From positions 2,294,001 through 2,358,000 of the forward strand of contig WUJK01000007.1 in NCBI GenBank assembly GCA_011317545.1: DNA of 64,000 bases, given 5' to 3'. The stretch comes from Coniella vitis. Its lineage: Eukaryota > Ascomycota > Sordariomycetes > Diaporthales > Schizoparmaceae. This document shows positions 48,564-60,682 of the stretch, one piece after another (position 1 is the first letter of the stretch; every line of letters starts with the position of its first letter). The position numbers were made by a program, and so were the translations under genes. The notes under the pieces are model-generated. The model worked only from the letters and a program-made list of their open reading frames with translations. It was not told the origin of the DNA and did not search any database.

Positions 48564-51500
48564 CGTGGTACGCTGAGGAGGACAAGAATATGGGAATGGC
48601 GGATTGGAGAGAACGGAAGGAGGAGGGGGACGAGGACGAGGACAAGGAAGAGAAGGACAAAAAGGGCCCTGAAGTTGGATACACGGAGGAGTATTTCTTG
48701 TCCTCACGACTCTTGACTTATATATATCAAGTTGTAGGGCAGCTTTTGCAATTTCCAACAGCCGGTAAAGTCGGCATGGGTTTGAATCCGTGGCAAGGGT
48801 ACAAGGAAATGGACGAGACCATACCAAAGGCAGCATACACTGCAGTAAAGCCCACTCACTCCTCTTCTCTTTGCAAGTAGCAGAGCCTGCGCCAACACCT
48901 TCGCCAGAGAAACTCAGCATCCACTGGGTCCGCTCCTCCACAGCTTTGCCCATCTGATGGCTTACTACATACTAGTAGTACATAGTACAGAGTACTTCGT
49001 ATGTAGTATGGTACAACGTGGTGTCTGGAACCAGCCGAGGCCGTGCTAGATCGCCTGGGCCAGTGGAGGTGTGCTGCACAGGCGCATCCCCATAGCGCTT
49101 GGCCCACTTTGGCCCCAAGATGGCAGCAAGGCCAGAAGCGCCGCGGAACCAGAACCGTTGCACCGGCTGCTGGGATAGGAAGAAGTGCCCGCTGTCTGCT
49201 CCGGGCGTGAGTGTGAGCGTGGTGGCACGATAAATGATGCTCCAGCAGGCGGCGGTGTCCATGTCTGGCCCGTGCGAGTAGCACAGCTTGTGGGTTTCGC
49301 AGTCGGATGCGCTCCAGAGAATAAACGGGGGGAGGAAGAGCAGGAGCAGAAGCAGCAAGAAGAGAGAGGGTGCGGTGGGTTAAAAAAAATGGAGATTAGC
49401 GGGGTGCAATTGTGGCTCGAGAACCAACATACGGGCGACTGCATGCTGTAGTCCTGAACATCAGAAGATATGTGAATATGTACATGGTACGCGCCGTACC
49501 TTCCACATTACTTCAATAGTAGTATAGCAACTGCCACAGCCGGTGCATAGAGAGGCAAGAGCTAAGGCCGTGACCACGTGCTCGCACAATTCGGCACTTG
49601 CTTGCTTTTGTGACTCTCACCTGGACCACAGGTAAAACGACCAAGAGGAGGATTGAGAAATTCCCGCCGAGGCTGCTGCAAGTGCTGCGAGTGCCGCAAG
49701 CGAGAGCCAACAACATCAACACTGAGCATCGGCCAGCGGCCCCGTGCCAGCACACGCAGACGTATGCACTTCCACACTCGATGCAAGGTCCGACACTATT
49801 GACTCGGCTCCAAAGCGTGGGAATTTCCTCAGACCGCCGAAGACGCCCTTGTTCTGCAGCCTTCCGCACCCTGCACCGTAGCGAGGACCACATGCAGCCG
49901 CTGCTGCACAAGCTCAGGCAAAGCTGCACCAAAACATCCGGTCGCCCCCCTCCCCTTTCCCCCAAGAAGCTGGCAGATCGCACGACGTTGGACGGGTGCT
50001 GACCTGAAAATGCAGGTTTCGAATACCTGTGACAATAACATTGGTGGTCACGATCTGAACGCTTGCCGTGCAGAACTCGAGAGGGAGTCGACAGGCGCGC
50101 AGAAGAAGAAAGGCAGTGGGAAAGAAATATCAAAGAAGGGACGCAGCACTCTGACCTCTTCATCCATGTCTCTTGCGCAGACAGAGCCCCCCCCGATCAA
50201 CCTTGAACGCAGTCATCTCCGCCAGCCACGCGGTTTGAGCGCACCCTGGAGGACATGGTCCGAAAAGAAGGCAGGTGCTTCGGAGTTTGCCCATGTATTT
50301 TCTGGGTGTCGGTGGACTACGATGCAATGCCCTCTTTATACACCAGCAAAGGGAGCCCCTGAAGGTCGACACAATACCTGCACACCTCCAAACAAAATAC
50401 CTCGACCACCCAGCGCAGGCGTCCATAACCCATGCAGCCAGGCAGTAAAGGAGAATTTGGCCCGAAAATTATGCTGATCGCGCAGGAATGGATGTTGTAT
50501 GGCCTCATCGCGTCCCTCAGGTAGATGGAAGCTCGCGGGGGAGGATCAAGCTCCATAAGTTGCGGGAAGATCGGTGGATCCGAATGACGGATCAAGCGCG
50601 AACAACTACTATGTATGCACCCGTAAGCAGAGCCACAAAGCCAATTGAAACATTTCTCAGAGTCCCCCGCAAGCCTTGGCCTTAGCAGGCTCACACACCC
50701 AAATTATAGAGCGTATCATGTAAGCGGCAGCTTGGACACCTTTTACCTTTTCAGCCTGGCATATGCTAACTACCCAAGCATCCCTTCATGCTTCTTCTTC
50801 TTCTAGTGGCATATCGCAAGCCGTACTGTACAAATATGTACCCTGGATCTCACATTCGCAATCGATTTACAGCCAGAATGCAGATGCTCTTGTCGGCTAC
50901 ACTGAGCAAGGCAGCGATCTGTAATCCCCTGTTATCGGCGAGCACTCTATGAGAAATTTGCGGAAAGGATTACTGCATAGTCCTTGAGCGAACCAACCGG
51001 ATAGCCAGCCTTGGTGCCCCGGTCTTGATGAGCGCATTCATATCAGCAGCACCCCGGGAAAAAAAAAATATGCAATAGTCTGCAAAGGATGCAAGCCCCG
51101 TGTAAAATACTATATACCGGGCTACAACCACACGCTTTTGCCCCCCTCTGCCGGAAAGCAGTCATGCCAAAGCATGTCCCCTGGTATAGCTGCCGGCCGA
51201 AGGATCGATCTTCTAGAACTCTACTGTGCATATGCTATATACTCGACCATTGTATACTATGTGATGCAGAACCCTTGCAAGTCTGGGATAATATGCATAC
51301 TATGTAGCTGCATTCAATGGACTGGGACAGGCGGAAACGAGACTTCGATACATCGCATAGAAGGCTGGTCTAGTGAAGCACGCTTTCTCCGCCAAGAATA
51401 TAAAAAAGCTTATTGCAAGACGACGCCGAGATACTTGTGGACAGCGAAGTAGTCTTCCAGCGTCCAGACTCGACGGGAAACAAACAGCTCATTACACTAT

Positions 51501-53184
51501 AATTTTGACGAGTGGCATCCAGACAGCATACTGTGTACATAGTAGGCTGGCAGGTTGGTTATCCACTTTCCCACAGACAGCTGCTAGGTCCATCAAGCGA
51601 GGATACCTACTTGTGGAATTATGAGCAGGTCCAAGTGAGCCTGCATATGCATATTAGTAAGGTATACATAGTTTGTCGGCCCTTTGCTGTTCTTTGGTTG
51701 GCGACTGGGTGGACCACATGCCGGCTCCGCTCCGCGGGCATGTCAAGGCCCCTGGTATGGTGGGCCGAAGACCGGGGCTGCCAGCCAATCGTCTTCTCGC
51801 TTCGGACGACGTCCCAATTCACTCCCATACACACTGCTCGGTGGCTCACTCTAGGGAGCCAGATAGCCCTGTGATTAACGCCTGCAGTTCCTGCTACCAT
51901 TGCGAGCAAAGAAGGAGCAAGAAAGAAAGAAGGCGAAAGAAAAAATTCACTATCCAAGCAGCTTGACCGCTTGTGGGGCGGTCCACCCAGGTCGAAATCC
52001 TCCAGCCCATTCGACAGCAATAGCGAGATGTCGTTTCATGGAGATTTCGGTCGACCGAGGAGAGGATTCGTAGTATGCGCCCTGGATCACAGACGTATAT
52101 TACCGAGATGGAACTCACCAACGGGCTACTATGTACTCAGCCCAACATGTCAAATTTTCCAGAAGGGAACCAGCCAGTCGTAGGAAGGGAGAAGTACTGT
52201 GTAGGTGGAGCCAAGGACAAAGACACGAACAGGACAAGATGTGGCCCAGCAGTCGATTTATCGTGGCATGATGCTGCTATGGATGCGTTTTTCTGGACAA
52301 TGATGGGTTGGCTACGTTGGAATTGCTTCCCCCTTTTCATCCTGCCCAGGCCCAGTCAGCCAGTCACATTCGCTTCTCTTCCCAACTTTCAAGCTACTAC
52401 TGTCAGAAAGGAAACCTGGACTCTTCGTGCTATCTCCTGCATGATAGTCAACACGCAAGCTGTGTTGCATTGATATGGCACCGCCCGGGTTTGACACTCC
52501 CACCGGATGGCATTCGCTGAGGGAGTCGTGAATTTGGTTTGTCTGGCACCCTGTACCCACGTCGGTTCATTCTGAAGTACTTTGCCACTTCTCCCGGTCC
52601 TCGAGCCCTGTCAATTCTACGGAATCGATTGCTCGGTCTCTTTTTGATGAGCGCGGGTCCGAGGGTGGCACACGGGCTGAGAAAATCGTGCCATAGAGTT
52701 CACTGTCCGTAAAAGGCTGGCAAGTGTCACTTGTGTCAGAACTTTCCGGGGGAATCATACGGTTGCATCCAAGTCCTGTCTGCTGCTATTATAATTATCG
52801 CAGACGGGGCCTAGTCTTCCCAGGGATGCTTTATTGTCGCAGCCATCATTGATCCTTGGCTGGTAGGATTCTTTATGGCTGGCTGGTTGGTTGGCTGGCC
52901 AGACTAGTTTGGCTGGCTCGTAGATAACCTGCTGGCTGGGCTCCTTGAAATCTATCTGGCATCTTCCAAGACCTGTGGCAACTCTGCTCGTGGTCCCATT
53001 CTTCCTGTTGAAACCCTTCTCCTTGGAGGCCTTTTTCTTCTCTCAATTTATATTTATTTCTTGGCTGCTTGTTTTCAAGGTGTCGATCTCTTACTCATTA
53101 TCCATCCTTCCAGCTCCACCTTCCGCCGTCGATTCCATCAAACTCTAATGTGAATTATCGGCATTATCGTTTGAGACCGACACA
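48564..53184. other. 4.6-kb gene-free stretch between divergent genes
   Basis: Promoter side of both the tyrosinase (left) and the receptor-like gene (right). Several octamers TACTATGT/ACATAGTA occur (near 48980, 50608, 51255, 51298, 51536 and 52129), together with a GGCT/GGTT tetranucleotide-rich tract at 52858-52930. ORFs up to about 215 codons have no motif; a minus-strand frame at 48972-49358 looks secretory but lacks an ATG. No gene is called. Confidence 0.5.
52858..52930. repeat. Degenerate GGCT/GGTT tetranucleotide tract
   Basis: Repeated GGCTGGCTGGTTGGTTGGCTGG-like units interrupted by short unique sequence, upstream of the receptor-like gene. Confidence 0.75.
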
Positions 53185-54983
53185 ATGACCTATACAACAA
53201 ATGCATCGGCCAGCCTCAGCGAATTGCAAGTCCAACAGGATGCCAGCACCGCCGTCGTGGCTGGAAACAGGGTGGAGCTTCTCAGCATAACGGGCACGTT
53301 GCTGGGACTGGCTTCCTTTGTAGTGCTTTTGCGGTGTCTGGCTCGCCAGGTCATGCTCAGAACCTTTGGTCTTGACGATGCGGCCATGATCTTAGCGTTG
53401 GTATGCGATTGTTCCTCTACTTGAATATCTGCTTCCGTCAACTGTGATTTGCACACCATGAGATTGGTTGCATGGCTAGGAGGAGGTCCCCCAACCATTC
53501 ATTCTTGAGCAAAAAACCAATAGAGCTATGTTGAGCGTTGCAGAGAGTTGGATCAGATATTTCTGACCTGTTGGAAAATCCAGATCATGGCCATCCTCGG
53601 CTTCACCTTTTTCACCAAGCTCGTCAAGGCAGGAGGCGGCAAGCAAGCCAACCTGCTCTCGGCACAAGAGCAGGAGGACTTCAAATTCAGCGAGGTCATG
53701 ATTGGCATCTGCTGCGTCGTCGGCATCTGCTTCGTCAAAATCTCTGTCGGCTTCTTCCTGCGGCGCTTCCTGCAGACGCGCTTCCTGCAGCGGCTCGTCA
53801 TGGGCTTTATCAGCTTCATCTTCGTGTACATGATCTACTCGGTCCTCACGTTCATATTTATGTGCACGCCGACGCGGTCTTACTGGGATGACAGCGTCTC
53901 CGGTACATGCTGGAGTTTTAGAACCTTGACTATTGTGGGGAATTTAAATGCCGGTATGTATGGGTTGATTTTACAAACAGGAATCGAAATTGTCCGCATG
54001 AGAAGAGATGCTCAAGTGTCGAAGCTCTGCTAGGGGGAGATTGAGTGTTTGCTGACTTTTTATGAATTAACCTTGGACGACGCGCAGCCATCAATATCAC
54101 TACTGACTTCTTCACCTGGGCTCTGCCGGTGTGGGTTATAATCAAGTTGCAGCTGAAGAAGAAAACAAAGATTACCTTGGTTTTTATCATGAGCCTTGGC
54201 TTGTTGTGAGTTTCAAACATTAAAAGAAAATACATTGGGGCCCAGCGTTGGGAGAATAGGCTACTGAGAGGCTTATGAAGATGTATAATGCTAACAACAT
54301 AAGATGATGTAGTGCTGTCATTGCATCGATATTACGTGTGTTTCTGGGGAGCGCATGGCAGTGGTCGACCGACTTGTATATCTGGTTGAAGTAAGCTGTG
54401 ACTTTGGTCAAACTTGAGGATTTATATGTCAAAAACACAGCTAACCAAAGTATTTTCCATAAACAGCATTGAAGTTGACACCGCCATCCTCGCCGCATCG
54501 TTGCCATGTCTCCGTCCGTGAGTACACACCATCGAGGATGGGGCCGCCCCCCCCCCAACCTTCCCAATGGAAATAAGATATGAATTACAAGATATATAAT
54601 ATATCCTCTAACAACTTTGTCCTTCTTGCAGTATCTTTCGCCGTTTCCTCGGCTCGACAAACGAACCGAGCTATCCCGTCGCAAACACATATGGCCTCCC
54701 CACACCAGGCGGACGCAGTGGCTACGCGCGCCAAAACGACAGCATCGCGCTCGGCTCCATCTCGCGCAAGGGCGACTCCTTCAAGCCGTTCTCCAAGGGC
54801 GGGGACGACACGTACAATGCCAATGTGACGTGCGAGCCTGCCGCGTCGCGGGGCAGGCGGGCAGGCGGAGGTGGCAGCGGTGTCCTGAGAGACGATGGGA
54901 GTAGCGAGGATGCGATATTGTCACCGACGGGCATTGTCAAGACAATGGAGACGTCTGTTTCTGTATCTACGTCGAATGTATGA
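53185..54983 (+). CDS. PTH11/rhodopsin-domain integral membrane protein
   Basis: Seven-helix-type membrane protein of the fungal rhodopsin/PTH11-like domain, without an N-terminal CFEM domain. Six exons: 53185-53400, 53584-53953, 54088-54205, 54313-54390, 54467-54517 and 54632-54983; introns 183, 134, 107, 76 and 114 nt; 394 residues. All five junctions keep frame. The helices run from LLSITGTLLGLASFVVLL (about 32-49) through FGLDDAAMILAL (the family's DD motif after helix 2), VMIGICCVVGICFVKISVGF, LVMGFISFIFVYMIYSVLTF, FFTWALPVWVII and LVFIMSLGLL to IEVDTAILAASLPCLRPIFR, the family's usual end before the cytosolic tail. The tail (about 120 residues) is Ser/Gly-rich, with likely phosphorylation sites. 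Some relatives (Pth11) sense surfaces in plant pathogens; ligand and role here are unknown. Confidence 0.9.
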
Positions 54984-55724
54984 TATGGAAGGAAGACGAG
55001 CAGAACAGCAGAAGAAGCTTTATGCAGGGGAAGGAGGGTGGGTTTCTTGATTATTATTTTTTTTTAAAAAAAAGGAAAGGAAAGGATATTGATCGAAATG
55101 ACAATGAGATACCCTGTTAGGCGATACTGGCTTTGGAGTATTATACGCGTTGATCTTTTATTTTTCCTTTTTCATTTGTCATGAGAAAGTTTATATTGAG
55201 CGGTGGACATAATATTGATTATTTATGCAGTGTTCATTCTCCTCTATTTTCCTTGGTGTTTTGCCCCCCCCCCCCAAATTCTCCAAGATCATGGCTGCGG
55301 AATGTTGTGTCTATTTCAATCTATAGACGTGCTCTCACGATGGCCTATGCAAATGATTTCCTTGTTGATATTATCACATCTTCAAAGTGGTTTTTTTTAA
55401 AAAAAGAAAAAAAAAAAAAAGAAAGAAAGAAACATTTACTGTATACATAGTACTTCCATTTTATATCATGCTGTTTGATAAGTGAGCAAATAGCGAGCAG
55501 CTCAGACCCTGTGTACACAGTACAGGGTGCAACCTCTTGGCACTGTTTCTTCAAAGTCGTGTTTTCAGCCCTGGTGGGCCTTGCTGGCGTGATCTGCAAG
55601 CATGACGATATGAAACATGGTGCCGGTATTTTAAAAGCGGGATCTCCTCACTGTCAAGTCGTGGCAGCCAAGCCTCCAAAAAAAATTACACCCACTTAGA
55701 AGAATCGAAACGAAGCCACCAAAC
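54984..55724. other. Intergenic region with A/T and C runs
   Basis: Contains poly-T/poly-A around 55048-55075, a C10 run near 55264, an A-rich run near 55399-55430 and an octamer ACATAGTA near 55446. Promoter of the SWIB gene at the right end. No gene is seen. Confidence 0.5.
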
Positions 55725-56249
55725 ATGTCGATACTATTCAGGCCATGCTATCGCTTTGGCAGCCTTGCGCGCAGCTATTCGACGGTGACGAACAAGGCCC
55801 AAACTGGGTTTAACGTAAGTTTTTTTTTTCTTCTTCCTTGCTTTGTGGTACAGCCTGCCTGCCTGCTTGCTTGCTTGCTTGCAGCTCAGGTAACTGGGAC
55901 AGCTGGGCAACTGACGGGACAGTAGAAGCCATATGCTCTTTCCAAGCCACTTGCGGCTCTTGTTGGGACAAACCAGGTGAATCTGCCCCAGAACACAATC
56001 ACATGCACAGCATACCGCTTTTCGCCAGCTTCGTGCATTAACAGTCGGTGTGTTTGTCAGTTGTCGCGGCCTCAAACGGTGAAGGCGCTCTGGGATTATA
56101 TCAAATCGCACGACCTCCAGGACCCCGACGATAAGAGATTCATCCAGTGCGACGACGCCATGGAAAGTGTCTTCCACACCAAGCGGCTGCACATGTTCAC
56201 CATGAACAAGTTGTTGAGCGAGCATTTGAACAATGTGGGAGAGACCTGA
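55725..56249 (+). CDS. Mitochondrial SWIB/MDM2-domain protein, middle unresolved
   Basis: The first exon, 55725-55814, encodes a 30-residue Arg/Ser-rich presequence (MSILFRPCYRFGSLARSYST) ending at AAC before a GTAAGT donor. The last exon ends at 56249 and encodes the second half of a SWIB fold: LSRPQTVKALWDYIKSHDLQ, then DDKRFIQCDDAMESVF and MFTMNKLLSEHL, from about 56063. The first helix of the fold appears as IPLFASFVH around 56010-56039, but one base out of frame with the rest and followed by TAA. No normal-sized intron reconciles the two; a GTGCAT...TCAG interval of 28 nt would, which is very short. Either an exon path was missed, or the gene carries a frameshift or sequencing error. A GCCT/GCTT microsatellite (55853-55882) lies in the first intron. 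Organellar SWIB proteins have been linked to nucleoid organisation; the role here is inferred. Confidence 0.65.
55853..55882. repeat. GCCT/GCTT tetranucleotide microsatellite
   Basis: Three GCCT-type units followed by four GCTT-type units, ending at a GCAG that could act as a splice acceptor. Lies in the first intron of the SWIB gene. Confidence 0.85.
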
Positions 56250-56749
56250 TGGCCTCACCCCCCGCCAAAACGGCTCAAACGCCAGCCCAGGTGATCGGTC
56301 TGTTTTTGGCGGTCTGGGGTGCCTATGTCGGCAAAGTGAAACTCACAAGATACAAAAGCACATATGGTAGTACTTATGGCTTGACATGGTACGCTGTAAA
56401 TGGACTTTGCCTTGTTGTTCAGAGAGATATGAGCATGAATGCAGCAAAAGTATAGGCCTCACCATGTATTTCGAGCAGTGAGGCCCCCCCAAAATGGGAA
56501 CGATTTGGATCCTTGATGCAACTCTGGGCCGCGAAGAATTCTCCCCGCCTGACAATTACCGCCAATTAGGACCCCATCACTAGAAAGACAGTGAGCAGAA
56601 TAAAGCTAATGAACATTATTAATCACGTATAGCCCGAACGACGGCTATTGCTGCCGTCCACCACTTCTCCAAGCCGCAGGGACTCCCTATCTGTCTTCAA
56701 CGGCGAAAGGCTGCAGTTCCTTCCACCGCATAGTAACGACCCCCTGATC
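56250..56749. other. Convergent 3' region, SWIB and phosphotransferase genes
   Basis: About 500 bp between the plus-strand SWIB stop and the minus-strand phosphotransferase stop. No gene is seen; it probably contains both 3' UTRs. Confidence 0.5.
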
Positions 56750-57734
56750 TCATACTTCGGGCATACCGTCGTCATACAGGTCATTCCAAAACATAATTTC
56801 TCGAAGTTCTTCTTCACTCAGGTTGGCCTGCACAAAATGCTCCCTCTCAGGTGTCCTGATTCTCCGATGAACTTGACCAGCCGTATTCCATCCAAAGAAC
56901 CCAGCCATCTCCCAATCCACAAGCCCAGTAATCTTGTCATTGTCAACGATACAATTCGATTCGCTAAAGTCATTGTGCATGAAACTCATGTCAGGGTCGG
57001 TGTTGGCGGTTGAGAAAAGAATGTCCCCTTCCAGGTGATGGATACGACCGTTGGTGAGAATGTTGGGATCTTGGACGACATGGGAGCGAGTCTGGCGTCC
57101 ATCGGTGGGTTTGACAGCGTGTAGCTGTTGGAGTACCCTGCGTGCTTGCTGCTTGAATGATTCCTTTTGGGTTTGGGATAGGTACGGCCACGCGACAATT
57201 AAGCCGACACCTGGGAGCCTTTCTTGGACCAGCACCTGACGACCATTGATCTGAGGATAAAGTAAGCGATGAAGAAGAGCACATGGAGAGGGAGAGAGAA
57301 CGAAAGAACGAAAGAAAGAATGAAACAAGGAGGATAAGTACCTTGCCGGCAAAATAGATCTCGGGCACCCTGACATCCTTCAGAGCGTTCCTGGCGATGG
57401 CAATCGCTTGGATTTCGTTGGCATCAGCGTACGAGTAGTCCGTCTCTACATGCTGGCTGCTGCTTGGGTTATGGAGGTGGCTCGATTTGACGATAACGCT
57501 GCCAAGGGCAAAGACGTCGCCGCCGCCCGGGTCGGCTGGGTAGATTCTGACCGATTCATCGCAGCGGTCAAGAACTGATGCCCAGTATTGGAGAGCGGCT
57601 GGGGACTGCGAGTTGACGTGTTGGAAATTGACGCGAAAGTCATCCTCTCTAGGGAGATACCTGCCATAAAATGGCACATCTGCATACGTGTCCGTGGAAG
57701 GAATCTCGTCAGGGTTCGTCACGTATGGGTTCAT
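56750..57734 (-). CDS. APH-family phosphotransferase (kinase-like fold)
   Basis: Aminoglycoside-phosphotransferase/choline-kinase-like protein. Exons 57734-57342 and 57250-56750, a 91-nt intron, 297 residues. The ATG at 57734 starts MNPYVTNPDE. A nucleotide-binding lobe contains FALGSVIVKSSHL (about 94-106, with a likely ATP-contact Lys) and a conserved acidic helix (YADANEIQAIAIARNAL). After the intron, LVQERLPGVGL is the hinge region. The catalytic loop is FMHNDFSESNCIV (about 217-229, HxDxxxxN type) and the metal-binding motif is LVDWEMAGFFGW (about 234-245). Fungal genomes carry many such proteins with unknown small-molecule substrates; there is no evidence for drug resistance. It lies tail-to-tail with the SWIB gene and on the same strand as the NACHT-like gene 443 bp away. 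Confidence 0.9.
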
Positions 57735-58177
57735 TGTCAAATCCAGGCTAAAAGTGTGAACGAGACAGTTTGAGGACTAGGAGGAGCATATGCAGATTTG
57801 CCGGCTCGTGGGGGCCTGTTTACTGGTCCTGTAAGCGCCTGAGGCAGCCTCATGCCCATGATCTTACAAAGACATGGCCGGTTTGGGCGTCACACAGCAG
57901 CAAGCCGGGTGGAATGAGCGCTGTTCATTGCAGAGGCTTAGTCATGTGCTGCGCGGCAATGTCACGACCATGCAGTTCTTGGAACGTTATACCTTTGGCC
58001 GTTTTGTAGTATAAAGGCTCATTTGGCAATTGACTCTGAGCAGATATATGATTGCTTGAAAAGATGTTCCTTAACTAGATGTGTAACCAAAGTTGGATTG
58101 AAGAAAGCCAATATGATTGAATCAGTGTAACGAATACTCGGTGGGAATCTTATCCATCCCACCAAAAGCATCCTTCT
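57735..58177. other. Intergenic region upstream of the phosphotransferase
   Basis: 443 bp holding the phosphotransferase promoter and the 3' flank of the NACHT-like gene. No gene is seen. Confidence 0.5.
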
Positions 58178-60682
58178 TCACTTTTTCCTATTATAAAGCA
58201 ACCATTCCGAGCCTCTCTTGACATAATCTTGGGGTATGGAAGAGACGGGCAGGCCTGCGGTGGTAATGATGACTTGCACCCTGCGGTACTTATGGCCAAG
58301 ATTTTGCAGACGTGGAACAAGGTCTTTCATCACTCTGAAGTCGTCTTCCTCTTCCGACCAGCACAAGTCCAGCCTATCGATCAGAAGAAGCACGTGTCGG
58401 TTTCGCTGCTCGAGGACGTCGCCCATCAGCCGCAGTATATCCTCGAGTAGTGTCCAAGCTCGTGTCGCTGTTTCGGCTTGGCTTAGCACCTCGTGCTTCT
58501 TGCTCTTCTTCCTGCTTGGGCCTGTAGATTTATGGCCAATGGCCTGGAAGCGAGCGAGAGAGAGCTCCCGCACGTGGTTCAGCGCGATTGCCGGATACAT
58601 GTCCATCAGTTGCGCGATGAAGCTTTTGATCAGGAGGAGTGGGCGGTAAGGGTCTTCCGAAGCCGGCCCGCGCTTACAAAAGATGTAGGCGACGTCAAAG
58701 CTGGTGGAGCCGCGAAAGTACTCGACCAGGTCGACCGAGAAAGACGAGACCCACGAGACATTGCGGCGCGACACACGGCCCGTGATCCAGACCAGCGGAC
58801 GCTTTGTTTCTTGCCTGTTTTGGAGATTGGGTTCTGGAAGGTTGAGTTGGCGTTGCCATCGGTTACGCGGAGACAGAAAGATGCGCTGCCAGTTGTTGAA
58901 TCTCATATCCTCCGCGGGCGACGACAATGTTGGCCCAGAACCAAAGAGCATCTTACGCATCTTCTGGATATGCAGCTCGGCATGGAACTTGGTACGCTTG
59001 AATACTTCGGCCACTTGGACGGACATTTCCGGAGGCATGGATTTCTTCAACGTTTGTATCTCTTCATAGTTGCTCAAAGTCTTACGTTAGATTGGTCTTT
59101 CATGGGATGAAGGAATAGAGAAGAGAATTGGTATGCCAAACTTGAGAACGAGGTAACGAGACTGAGAAGAAAGGTTCCCAGAACTGACAAAGAAAAGGAA
59201 AATGAAAATGAAAAATAAATAGTTGACAAGAAAAAAAAAAGAGTAGAACAAGGAGGGCAAGAAGACGGCTTGGCTGAGACTCACCGCCAATGATGTATTT
59301 TGTCCGGGCTAAAATGTTATCGGTGTTGTCCTTGGTTTTGAGGTTCACCATGACCTGCGCGAACACCATCACGTGCATCACTTCGTTGTATGCTTCAGTG
59401 ATCTCATCCAAAAGGCCTTCCAGTTTGTCGTTCCGCCCTCCGAACTGCTTTGCCATTTTGGCTTCATTCGAGGCAACTGTCAGTCTTGCAATCCCATAGA
59501 GATAGTCTTCAGCTAATATAGCCAGCCGATCACGCGAGGAATGTTGTTAGCACTCACGAAATATACCGTATTGCAAGTACGAGGCAGCTGAGACAATGAA
59601 AGCGACAATGACATAAAAGAATCTGCTGATGGCCTTGGACATGGGGGCTGACCTGATATTCTTAAGCAGTGCCCCCATCTCCTTTTGGTAGCCCACCAGC
59701 TTATCGAAAACTGCCTCGATTTTTTTCTCCATCTTCTTCGCAGCTTTATACGTATTGTAGAACAGTAGAATAGCCTTGACAGCGACTTGGTAATGAGTCC
59801 CAGCAGTTAATTCGTCGGCCACGAAAACAGTGGACTCGGCTGCCTTTAAACCAATGGTTGCACTGCTCTTTAAAAGAGTGCCCACGAACTTGAAGGTCTT
59901 TTTCATAGAAGCCGCGATGCGTCTGTCTGGGAGTCCGTCGTCCTCATTCGCTTGCGCTGGGGCTTTCGCCTTGGAATCCTCCTTGTTTCTTCGAGCTTCC
60001 TGCATACCTTCGATGAAGTTATTGAATTTATCAATATTCTCTTTGAGCTCTTCAAGACTTCCGGCGGGCTTGTTGGCGCTCTCGAACAGTTCGTCGTGCT
60101 TGCGATCAGAGGCGCCACCAGGGGGATGGACGCTTGGCTGATTCATGAGTTCCCGTCCAAGCCTTTGAAGTTCACTGCAGCAATTCTATCTGTAAGTAGT
60201 GACTCTATAACGTCCATGGCGGGAGTGCCATCATTAGTATGGTTAGGCTCTGCTCAAGTAACGAACCTGCTGTCTTCGAGGCCCTTGTCGTCGAACCATA
60301 TCTCCAGTTGGTCTGCGTTATCAGTGCTTGCAGGCGTAGGTGAAGGTAGAGCATCGTGTGTCTTATCCAGAGCAATGTTCTGCCTAGGGTTCGAATCTTT
60401 CGAGGTTGGACTGGCGGCACGGGTCAGGGTTTGCGAAGTCTCATGATGTGCCTCGGCGCTGATAGTATTGTGGTCCTGGCTCTCAATACAGGGCTGATGC
60501 TCTTTTCGGCTACCGCCCTGCAGCTGGTCCCCCTTGGTGTTCATGCGTGTTGAGGTTTGAGAATAAGCATCACGAGTGCGAGGTTCTTCTCGCCTGTGAG
60601 TATCGTCTCGGCTATAAGCATCTTCTCGACTATAAGAATCTCGTCGCCCGTGTCTTTTGAGCTTTCGCTTGAGATTCTTCAA
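58178..60682 (-). CDS. NACHT/STAND-like protein with degenerate P-loop
   Basis: Exons (60682 or 60544)-60267, 60174-59558, 59512-59285 and 59061-58178; introns 92, 45 and 223 nt. From the first ATG in frame (60544) the product is 668 residues. The frame stays open to 60684, where CTCTTAG looks like an acceptor, so an upstream exon probably exists that I could not find. The N-terminal region is polar, with SYSR/AYSR-type imperfect repeats upstream of 60544. Residues about 100-370 are helical with one hydrophobic segment (FFYVIVAFIVSAASYL). The C-terminal 300 residues look like a fungal NACHT module: VWITGRVSRRNVSWVS near 468 stands where Walker A is expected but lacks GKS/T; AYIFCKRG and PLLLIKSFIAQLMD follow; VLLLIDRLDL near 598 is Walker B-like; VQVIITTAGLPV resembles the sensor strand. 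No repeat domain follows. Probably a pseudo-NTPase or regulatory relative of fungal NLR proteins. Confidence 0.72.

Noticed and set aside
48564..48953. In-frame N-terminal extension of the tyrosinase
   Set aside because: It would bury the signal peptide and has low-complexity Ser/Pro sequence; the ATG at 48563 is a better start.
48972..49358. Minus-strand frame that reads like a small secreted Cys-containing protein
   Set aside because: It has no ATG at its start (begins with CTG), no upstream exon in phase, and runs into octamer-rich intergenic sequence at its end.
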